DNA of 64,000 nucleotides from Galeopsis tetrahit (taxonomy: Eukaryota; Streptophyta; Magnoliopsida; Lamiales; Lamiaceae). A program made the position numbers and the translations under genes. Below, piece after piece: positions 55,580-64,000 of the stretch (positions within the stretch are counted from its first letter, which is position 1; the number at the start of each line of letters is the position of its first letter). Under the pieces are notes generated by a model, which was not told the origin of the DNA, did no database searches, and saw nothing but the letters and a program-made list of their open reading frames with translations. The stretch covers positions 17,668,066 to 17,732,065 of the forward strand of contig OY776124.1 in NCBI GenBank assembly GCA_963675135.1. The letters run 5' to 3'.

Positions 55580-58500
55580 CTACTTTATTGTAATTCTTGC
55601 TGGTAGCAGCCCTTCAATTTGCTCTTCACACGTAACTAGCTTTATAATCGAACGAACATTAAGGCTAAACTTCCCCTTGGCTTCCAAAAATCCCTTGCTA
55701 AGAATATTTTGAATCCAATCCTCCACCCTCTTCATCCCGAATAGGTATGCAGCAGCCAGAAGCTGCTGCATTACCTTTGGCTCGATCCCAATCGAGCACT
55801 CAGAGCCGACAACATCATGCAAGCAATTGATTACATTCTTGAGTAGCTTCTCAGAAAATGTTTCAAAATCGAGCTCCTTGAAAACCACAGTTTGATCCAC
55901 TTGCCTCTCGAAATCTTCGAACCATGACCTCGAATTCTCAGAATTCGAATCAGTATCAGATTCTGTATTCCATATTTCACTTCCTTCAGCTGGGAGATTC
56001 AAATCCAGATACGAGTTTGATTTCTTGTTTGCTCTTTTTTTCACATCCAAGGTCATAAATGGATCGATGCTCCTATCCCGATTTCGTTTGTTCATCAAGA
56101 ACATGTCGCATTCTCTTGTGGGATCGTCGTTCAGATCGAATCTGATCAATATCTGAATCAAACTCCCCTTTGTAGTGAGTACATCTTCCTCAGTTTGACT
56201 ACTTTCTGGCGACTTTGTAGTTCCGAGAAAAACACAGTTGCTTACGGTTACCTCTCGTTCAGACAAGTTCCTAAATCTTCCGCTCTTTGCAGCTTCAGAC
56301 AAGGTGTTCTGAAAGACGAGATCAGCCTTGTCAATGTTTTCAAAGAACACAACACATGGCTTCTTGCTCACCTTTTCAACCAAGTAATCTACAGCAGTCC
56401 TTCTCATTGTTATATCGTACTTATTCACCACTTGGGAATTGAACAGAGTGTCAATTTGAGTGATATCATCTTGGAAACTTAAGTCCATGTAAATGAAATT
56501 TTCCGGGCTTCCATACAACGTCTCGGCTAGTGCTAAACCAACCTTTTTCTTGCTCAATCTATCACCTCCTCGGAGCATCATCCATGTGTTTCTTAGTCCC
56601 GTATGGGAGTGAGATAATGCTTCGATTATCGAACTTATAGCTTCTGATTGCTGATGATCAACTCTTTCGATCAGAGCTTTGTAGAGATCTTTAGCATCTG
56701 GATGCATCTGATAGATACTCAAAGACGACTGAGACGGGCATTTAGAGATACAGCGAGTGAATGTATTCAGACGAGATTGATCCGCTGAAGCTGAGACGAT
56801 CCCCAAACCTAAATCGGTAGTGACTGAAGTAACTGAAGTTGGAGATGTACGGCTATCATCACTCAAAGAATCAAAGTGTTGAGCTTTTAGCCCACAAGTG
56901 GCACCTTTTTTCAATTCTTGACCAGAACTAGATAGAATGGTCAGATTGTTGGCCTTTGACATCATATCCAGTGAGCTAAGCTCTTTCATTGAAGAACTCT
57001 TTGGTAAATCAGTGGACAAACTTGAAGACGCGTTCTTGTTTCCTTGTTCGTTTGATGATTCGTCGCTGCAGTTATTGCTCATTTTCTCTCTCCTGCCTTT
57101 GTCAACTTGGAACCCTAGAACTCGGGGATAGTGGTAAAATCCTTTGGAAAACGTCCTATTCAAGTGATGTTGCTCACAGATGCTGTCCCATTTCTTCTGG
57201 AGTGCCACGGTTTTTGCATTCAATAACAATCTATCATCTTTACCCTGCACTGAAAATTTGAAAATCAAGTTGCTATGACTTATTACAGACGAACACATAT
57301 CATTGAGTTAGTCCGTTGGAGAATAACAGAGAGCATAAAGATCAACCTAATCTTGATCAGATTATTTATGATATAGAAAAAGATTGTGTTAATAGTGCAC
57401 CTTTAAGGATGATGAACTGTTCTGTGAGCCCGGTTCAGCAGATTGTAACAAACTAGATTGACACTCAGCGACTTCTTGCTCGTATTTCTCATTGCAAAGG
57501 TGGCATCGGCCCACATATTGGCGTGCATTGCTCGAGGGAGAAACTGTCTCGGGTGGCACTGAGAAGAACCCTCCCAATGGAACAAAAGACTCCATCAAGC
57601 TGTAAATTAATCATGGTGTGTTATTTACTTAATACTATAGTATTATTTTATTTGAGAATTTGAAACACTTTTGAAGGATCAAGAAAATTTGCTGATTGGC
57701 ATTTTTTTTGTGTTGGATTATAGTTAGCAGAGAACACAACAGAGACAATTCAACGCGCTTCTGTGATTAAGGTGATCGTTTCTTATTCATGCTTTAAAAT
57801 ATTTTAAACAAATATAGAAGGGTGATCCTAAGTAATGATCTGAGTTGCTTAACATCTAAGTAATCTATTCAATTTCTTATTGTCAATAAACAACAGTAAA
57901 ATTCACTCAAACTTTGTTTAAATTTAACATGATGGTGAGAAACCTCCATTTAAAAATTAAAATCAACCAATGTTTCAAATTAAAATCTATATAAATTATT
58001 TTTTCAAACTATAATGGAAAATATCTTCACAACAATAAGTGGAATTTGGAATGATATAAATGGAACCAAAGTTATAGACAGCATCTTTCATTTCAGTCTC
58101 ATAAAGTATCCTCTGATTGACAGCTCTTTAGGTAGGAGAAATTATTGAGTACTAAATTGTCTCTATTTCATCTGTTTTAACTTAAAGTAAATTTCCGAGG
58201 AAGAAAGATTCCTATCTATGTTGAGGTGTGATCAATTCCTTATCATTCTAAAGGACTATAAGTCTGTAAAGAGGAAAATTACTAATATATTTTCATGGAG
58301 ATACATCATGATTTGCTGTTATTATTTGCGAAAGACAATCTAACAATCAATTAAACTCATCATCTTCATCTTCTATTCAATATATGGAAGAATTATCACA
58401 AAACATCTGAACAAGAGCCACTTTCAAGAACTGAAAGCTAAAAATAGATATAATTTGAAGTTAACAATCAATTAAACTCATCAGTTCAATCTATCTTTTG

Positions 58501-59824
58501 TTCAATCTATGGAAGAATTATCACAAAACATATGAACAAGAACCACTTAAGAACTGAAAGCTAAAAAGAGAGAGATAATTTGAAGTTACCTAGATCTGGG
58601 ATATGATCCTCCAACAGAAAATTTGATAGAAGTTATAGGCAAAACTTCCAAATCCCAATCTTCTTCAATGGTGGGAAACTTGTTCAACATCTTGAAATAA
58701 ACCTCATACGTTGACGCAGCTCCGATCAGCCTCAACTTCCCACCAAAAACCTCAACCAAACCAGCTAACTTACTCACCAAGAATCTCAAACTATCAACAC
58801 CAACATCATCGGCAACAAACGCATTCAAATCACCAAAATTCACCACAATCCCCGCCTCTGCAACATCCACCGCCATTCGTTCCACCTCCTCGAACCTCAA
58901 TTTCAATGGCCCTTCATCACAATCACCATTCAAATACCTTATAATCTCATCTTTAACACAAAAAACACTCAATCCACTCAACACTTGGGGTAAAACACCC
59001 TTAATCTTCCTCTGCAATGTTTCCACGAAATTCCTCAGGGCATCACCTGCAGAAGTTCCCAGAAGAAGAGGGCTTCTCTTCTTCCCCTTCAAAAGAACCT
59101 CACTAATCCTTCTAGAATTATCATCTCCAGAAAAACAACCCATAAATGGAAAGCTGAAACCCCTGCCTCCCACCTCACTAGAACTATCATTACTACTAGT
59201 ACTACTCAAATTACACAGAAACAGGGGAGGGTTTGGGCGCTTGTACCTCGAGGTACAACCAAAGAGATGAGAGGGGTAAAAACTATTCCCCGGCCTAATC
59301 GTGGCCATCTTAATATCGCAACTCCTAAACCCTGCCTCTCCAAACACTCTACTCACTAAAGGATCATCGAGAATCGAAAGTACCAAATTCTGCAACTCAA
59401 CTTTGACAACAGGAATCGACGAACAAGAGGTATACTGTTGCTGCTGCTGTTGCTGCTGGTAAAAAGTGAAATTCTCCGGCTGCCTTCTCTGATTAGCCTG
59501 CGATCGTTTAATCGCCGCCATGAGAGAATTCGACACCGGCGGCTCCTCCACTCTGGTGGCCTGAGAAGACGGCAATCTATCCAAGGAAACGCTGAGGGAA
59601 AGCTCGAGAGCTTTGAATTGAACCCTAGCGGAATAGGCATTGTTGCGCGTACGAGTGCATGCTTCCCGTAGAGAAGAGTTGGGAAGAGAGAGGAGAGACG
59701 ATACCATATGGAGCGAGGTCGTTTGGCCGTGTCCACGGCGGCGCGCCACCGCCACCGCCTCGTCGAGAACAGTTGCCGATTCCTGCGTCAGGCATTGACG
59801 GGCGGCGGTAACCGGCGTCGGCAT
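55580..59824 (-). CDS. SMXL7: SMXL6/7/8 (D53)-clade ClpB-like co-repressor with altered degron
   Basis: Predicted nuclear co-repressor of strigolactone signalling. Three exons on the minus strand: 59824-58590, 57599-57401 and 57244-55580. Donors are CTAG|GTAACT and AAAG|GTGCAC; acceptors TTTACAG|CTTG and TGCAG|GGTAAA. Joined: 3099 nt, 1032 aa, normal for the clade, no stops. The double Clp-N region starts MPTPVTAARQCLTQESAT and includes LDRLPSS and PPVSNSLMAAIKRSQANQRR (95-114), then a Q8 run (123-130). CHLCNEK is at 444-450, and VTTDLGLGI near 620. The Walker-A-like loop is GGDRLSKKK (704-712). At 758-761 MRRT replaces the family's FRGKT degron. LDLNLP (891-896) is the EAR motif, and DLNDDP (848-853) is a possible second one. 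SMXL7 versus 6 or 8 cannot be resolved. Confidence 0.9.
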
Positions 59825-61247
59825 GGATTTGTGAATTATGGAGTGAGTAGTAAAGAGATTTTGAAGAAAAAGAGTGGAATTAATTTAATGGTTATTGAAT
59901 TGAATAATATATACTTTTGTTGTCAACAAATTCATAGATGATATATAGCTCTACAGCGACCGTACTCACTCTTTGGTTAAATAATTATAATTATTTTATA
60001 GTATGTAAATGTTTATTTGTAATTGTAGGCATGAGAGGTTGAGGAGACGAGGCTTTTGAGTGATATGGGATTTTCAATTATTATTTTATTTAGTACTCCG
60101 TATTTATTTATGAGTGGGGTCAAAGGCATTTCAAGAAAGAAGTGGTGAAGGGTGATGAGAATAGATTCCACATATGTGTATGTAATATTATTGGTTGCTT
60201 CATCAATAATCACTCTTGCTTTCTCAAATTTTATGATGATATATATTTGGTGAAGAAATATATTCCATCATTCATTATTTCATTATATATAATGTTAAGA
60301 AAACTTACCTGACATTTTTACCTCTTCTGTAAATTTGTATACATCAGGTGTAACGGTGTATATTTTAAAAATAATTTATTGTTTTATTAAGAAATAAGAA
60401 GCATGACAAAGTATTGCTCAAGATAAGAACTAATATTGTTGCATTTGGTGTATAATTTAAAAAGAATTTACTTTTTTATTAAGAAGTAAGAAGCATGACT
60501 GCATGACACAATATTGTTCAAGGTGCATGATGCACAAGGTATACATAACATCTACAAGTGTGAAACGTTCATTCCGACTTAAAATCGAATTACGAGCTGA
60601 AATATTTTTACAAAAAATTTCGATCTGAAATTGAAATATTTATATCGGTTTGGTCGATTTTATCAAAATTGACATATTTCTTTTTTTCTTTTTCTTTTAA
60701 ATTCGTGCGCAAGAATTCAAGAAAACATAATACATGAACAAAAAAAAATACAAGCAAATTTCAAGAAAATAAAGAGAACTTAGAGGGTATTATCACATAA
60801 TACTTCAATTATCACATAATACTTCAGCATCAGTCAATAATTGTAAAATTTTGAAGTTTAAAACAATCACAAGTTATAAAACCTCTCACTGGAGTGAATA
60901 GGACTTGTGAATTTAAAAAATAGAAAATTATGAATTAAGAATCAAATATACCCTGTATATTTTTATAAATTCCAAATAAAATGCCAAAAACTTATATACA
61001 ATATTTCACCATAGTCTTATGGTGCAATATGACTTATTCTTATATTTTTATTCGGTATCCATCTTCTTCTCTCCTCTGTTTCCGGTCACTCCTCTTCTTT
61101 CTCTGCGCTGCCTTCTTTTCTGCGCCGATCTCCTTTTTCGCGATGTCTTATCTTTTGGGCGGGACATATTTCTCCTTCTTTGCGATGCCTTATCTTTTGC
61201 GCGCTGCGAGAAATCTGCAGATTCAATAAAAAAAAATCAAAAACGGT
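59825..61247. other. upstream region of the SMXL gene
   Basis: 5' flank and presumed promoter; no clear TATA assigned. 60356-60520 contains two tandem copies (about 91 bp) of GTGTATA.TTTAAAAA...TTATTAAGAA.TAAGAAGCATGAC. 61060-61230 has a C/T-rich stretch with GCGATG-CTTATCTTTTG repeats. No gene recognised. Confidence 0.45.
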
Positions 61248-61262
61248 TCAGATTTCTGATCT

Positions 61263-61350
61263 TTTTTTTTTTTCCCCTCCCCATGACTCGAACCCAGGAC
61301 CTAAGGCCTAGGTAGTGGTGCTCTAACCACTTGAGCTATCCCACTTTGTC
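61263..61350 (-). mobile_element. tRNA-derived SINE-like insertion
   Basis: The minus strand reads GTGGGATAGCTCAAGTGGTT..., with a pol III A box (TAGCTCAAGTGG, 61327-61338) and B box (GGTTCGAGTC, 61285-61294), then a poly(A) tail (T run 61262-61273 on plus). The D arm GCTC...GAGC pairs and an ACCTA...TAGGT stem is present, but the acceptor and T stems do not pair, so it is not a working tRNA. A perfect 15-bp duplication TCAGATTTCTGATCT flanks it (61248-61262 and 61351-61365). Confidence 0.85.
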
Positions 61351-61365
61351 TCAGATTTCTGATCT

Positions 61366-62238
61366 GCTAATCACGAAACAAGCGGAGAAATTATTATTTT
61401 TATTTTTTGAATGAATTAATGAGAAAAAAATCAACAATAAATATATTCCAATTAATTGTTGTTTTTGTAATTGTAGCGATCGATAAACTATTCAACATAG
61501 TTGTGTTTTTCGTGTTTTCAATTATTGTTCTTCGTCTTTTTTAATGTGGGTATACAGTAATGATGTTTTAGTTATAAAGTAACACATCTTTCTTAATACA
61601 GTAATACACTTGTGTTTATATAGTAACATATTTTTCTGTGTTACTTTAAGGTCAAATATGTGTTACTCAAAAGTCAATTGTGTGTTACTTGTCCTTACAG
61701 TAACACGTATTTGTCCGTACAGTAACATATAATTGTATTTATAGTAACACGGATTAAGAGCAAATTTTTCTATTTTATCTTTTCTTAAATTAATTTGTAT
61801 TAATATTTCTTGTGAAAAATTAATTTATGTGTTATTTGTGCTTACAGTAACACATATTTGGTCTTGTAGTAACATATAATTACCTTTATAGTAACACAGA
61901 CCTGAAACCCGTTATACTGTTAGCCTCCTGCGCGCGACTTTTCCGCGATTTTTAAGGAAATATTCGTTTGATCGGTCAAACCCGCTACAGATCCGCGAAT
62001 TTTGACCCTTCCTTAAATATACTAATATTTCACGTGAAATATTGCACATAAGTGCGGCCCAAATAAAATAGTGCAGTATAATTTTCTTATAATATCAATT
62101 CGCTTCGGTTAAGTTTACTCGATTTTTTAAATAGAAAAAATAGAATATTATTTTTTTGTATAAAATTGAATTTTGACCGAATATTAGGATATTAGGGTTC
62201 AATTTCATTATTTTTACTTTTTTTGTCCTGTTTCATTA
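61366..62238. repeat. region with clustered AGTAACA/TGTTACT motifs
   Basis: About 13 copies of GTAACA or its complement lie in 61556-61905. Two similar sub-blocks (61681-61753 and 61828-61898) share TTACAGTAACAC.TATTTG and AGTAACATATAATT. A 20-bp palindrome AATATTTCACGTGAAATATT is at 62024-62043. No coding region. Confidence 0.7.
62024..62043. promoter_or_regulatory. 20-bp perfect palindrome centred on CACGTG (G-box)
   Basis: AATATTTCACGTGAAATATT is its own reverse complement. The core is the bZIP/bHLH G-box. Whether it regulates anything is unknown; the SMXL start is 2.2 kb away. Confidence 0.4.
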
Positions 62239-62408
62239 TCCTTATTCCCTATTTGAAAGTAATAATATTCATACTATTTTATCTACTTGAACCATCACTT
62301 ATTTACTCATTTTCTCATTCACTTTATTCATAAACAGTCACTTTACTAACAAAAGACCCCACAATATCTCATTATATCATCAACCTATCTATTTTATGAA
62401 TAAACTAA

Positions 62409-63039
62409 AGGGGGTGTATTGTTGTGAATTTTGTAGGATTTTTTTGAACTTTCAAAGTTTGGGGGTATTCAATTCCAATTTTCAAAAGTCTTTAAAAATC
62501 TTGAGGTATTCAATACGGATTTTAAAAGGTCTTTAAAAATATTTAGGTATTCAGAAGTCTATGAATTTTAATACTCTATGGATTTTGTTGGATTCTGCTC
62601 AAAAAATATAAATAAATTACACTATCCAAAATTTCTTCTAAAAACAAGAGATTTCAACGGATTCTCTCAGAGAACTCTGAAGACGAAAGTTCAGAAGTAA
62701 AGGATGACAATATTGACCCGACCCGCAAGTACCCGTCCCACCCCACGAGTTTTGGGTCAAGTCGAATCCGCGCCGTATTGAGAATGGGTCGGATCAGATC
62801 CGCGAATATTCTCAAATTAATATATATATATATATATATAAACTTTATACATATATAAATTAATAATAATATATATATTATTGATAAAATAATTTATTTA
62901 TATATATATATATAATATTAATTAAAAAAAAATTGTTCACATTAATAGTTTAACTTTGTATGGACTCTGTGAATTTTATAAATCCACGTGCTTTTTAAAG
63001 TCCAAAAAAATTTAATAGAATCTCAATTGAATATACTCC
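62409..63039. mobile_element. Harbinger-like MITE, tentative
   Basis: Ends GGGGGTGTATTGTTGTGAAT and CTCAATTGAATATACTCC are loosely inverted. TAA occurs on both sides (62406-62408 and 63040-63042). The interior carries ACCCGACCCGCAAGTACCCG and an AT microsatellite (about 62819-62842). Confidence 0.45.
62819..62930. repeat. AT microsatellites
   Basis: (TA)n runs at about 62819-62842 and 62900-62920 with related AT sequence between. Confidence 0.8.
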
Positions 63040-63102
63040 TAAGTAATATTTAATAAAAATCGTGTCCAGAAAAATTAGAATAATAAACTTGGACGGAGGG
63101 AG

Positions 63103-63683
63103 TGAGTGAGTATATAGCAAGGTTTTAGATATATTGAGCATTCCACATCCGGATACACATACATAATGGGAAGTTTTCTACTTGTATATATTTACATCTT
63201 TTCTACATGAATAAATCATTTTTTCCCGTTAATATTCTCTAAATGGTACCACAAGCTCTCTTTGGGTAAAACCCAAAAAAAAAATCGATCCTTGTCTTCG
63301 AGACTCGGGCATACTCTCATATCTCTCAAATACTAGCTCTCAAAATTAGATCAAAACTAATCTACTTCTTCGAAACCCCACAACAACATAATGCCTTTAA
63401 CCATATTTTATACAAGAAACTCAATCTATATAAATTACCAGCTCCTTGGACCTAACAAGTTGCGGGTATGAATTATTTACAGTCGCACGAGTCTGGTCTC
63501 TAAATTTCAGAACCTTTTTTAGTTAACATAAATTTCGCTATAGAAGAATAATATATTTTAATAATTAAAATAATATATTTTTAACAATAATCAATAATAA
63601 TAATATATTTTTAACAATGCTTAGTTATAATAATAATTTATAATAAATTTATACAATACCACATTTCATTTATACGTTATACC
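63103..63683. other. AT-rich spacer
   Basis: No gene recognised. Short ATAATATATTTTTAACAA phrases repeat near 63560-63620. Confidence 0.45.
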
Positions 63684-63696
63684 AATCATAAGAATG

Positions 63697-63702
63697 ATCC
63701 GA

Positions 63703-63734
<32 letters not shown>

Positions 63735-63784
63735 GGTCCCTATGCAAGGATAACACGCATAAATCATAAGAATGACCATTTTTA
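63697..63784 (+). pseudogene. U6 snRNA pseudogene, 5'-truncated
   Basis: ATCCGATAAAATTGGAACGA, TACAGAGAAGATTAGCATGG and GCAAGGATAACACGCATAAA match the conserved centre of U6, including the ACAGAGA box (ATACAGAGA) and AGC triad. Changes include TGGTCCCTATGC for TGGCCCCTGCGC and GATAACAC for GATGACAC. The 5' stem-loop (GTCCCTTCGGGGAC) is missing, and no USE (TCCCACATCG) plus TATA promoter precedes it. AATCATAAGAATGA occurs on both sides (63684-63697 and 63762-63775). Confidence 0.88.
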
Positions 63785-64000
63785 TGTCATTTCATTCATG
63801 AGTTCATTCCATTCTGTTATATATATAATACTAAGTCAAATAGTCAACATTTGATTTATTAACCAGTCAACAATTCAACGGAGAATAGTCAAAGTCGTCG
63901 AGCCTAGTCAGCAAGGTAAAAAACGAGCAACCACTAAGAGGCGAGCAAGTAAAGACATCAAAAAATGGTCAACAAGTCAAGCGGATCCACGTGGCAGCGA
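63785..64000. other. window end with clustered GTCAA motifs
   Basis: Six GTCAA sites (TTGAC W-box cores on the minus strand) in about 150 bp (63834-63980). No coding region seen before the window ends. Confidence 0.45.

Larger units (their letters stand above)
62239..63102. mobile_element. Stowaway-like MITE remnant split by another MITE
   Basis: 62239-62408 resembles the Stowaway at 12769-13021 in the middle (AACCATCACTTATTTACTCA, GACCCCACAATA), and 63085-63102 gives the right end TTGGACGGAGGGAG. The left TIR is eroded. The intervening 62409-63039 is a second insertion. Confidence 0.55.

Noticed and set aside
61263..61350. Functional tRNA gene
   Set aside because: The A and B boxes are present, but the acceptor stem and T stem do not pair, and the copy has a poly(A) tail and a target-site duplication.
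63697..63784. Functional U6 snRNA gene
   Set aside because: Missing 5' stem-loop, several changes in conserved positions, and no upstream USE/TATA.

Overview
The window is AT-rich plant nuclear DNA, most likely from a dicot. The evidence is the introns with GT-AG sites, plant Ty1-copia, Ty3-gypsy, hAT, MULE, Helitron and LINE elements, Stowaway and Tourist-type MITEs, a BAHD acyltransferase and a strigolactone-pathway SMXL gene. An asterid such as a member of Lamiales is possible, but nothing here proves it. Only two host genes look intact. About three quarters of the window is transposon-derived.

Layout. (1) 1-1722: 5' part of a minus-strand copia element whose 5' LTR (835-1722) carries two perfect three-unit heat-shock elements upstream of a TATA box; its gag has four in-frame stops. 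(2) 2789-6803: a second, decayed minus-strand copia element with very short LTRs. (3) 7103-8170: a MULE-like element with 41-bp TIRs and internal GTCGAC hairpins, followed by a duplicated minisatellite block (8565-9210). (4) 10938-35249: one copia element (TSD AAAAA) inflated to 24 kb by nesting. Its left LTR is split by a gypsy-type LTR sequence (11086-22273, TSD CTACA). That insert itself contains a near-intact hAT transposon (14848-19321, TSD CCCAAGAC), a long-TIR MULE (19694-20497, TSD ATCTATTTT), a Stowaway MITE and a captured first exon of a NUDX15-like Nudix hydrolase. Its right LTR is split by a 9-kb copia element (25801-34778), which in turn contains a Tourist-like MITE. (5) 38357-40008: intact two-exon BAHD acyltransferase, spermidine hydroxycinnamoyl transferase-like, with a MITE just upstream. 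(6) 40212-46662: plus-strand copia whose 5' LTR is split by a 1979-bp Helitron; the 3' LTR shows the empty site. (7) 46839-49003: a TRIM element abutting an internally deleted copia. (8) 49398-51495: a foldback MITE and a relative of the first MULE-like element, carrying an 880-bp deletion derivative of the hAT family. (9) 51957-54982: 5'-truncated minus-strand LINE. (10) 55580-59824: intact three-exon SMXL6/7/8 (D53)-clade gene, 1032 aa, minus strand. (11) 61263-61350: tRNA-derived SINE-like insertion with a 15-bp TSD; then MITEs and a U6 snRNA pseudogene at 63697-63784.

The two host genes do not form an obvious functional unit. The acyltransferase belongs to phenolamide metabolism. The SMXL protein is a predicted transcriptional co-repressor in strigolactone signalling. 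The most interesting coding observation is that the SMXL protein keeps its LDLNLP EAR motif but has MRRT where SMXL6/7/8 proteins carry the RGKT degron, which predicts resistance to D14/MAX2-driven turnover. The most informative structural observation is the set of nested insertions, almost all with matching target-site duplications, so their order of insertion can be read directly.
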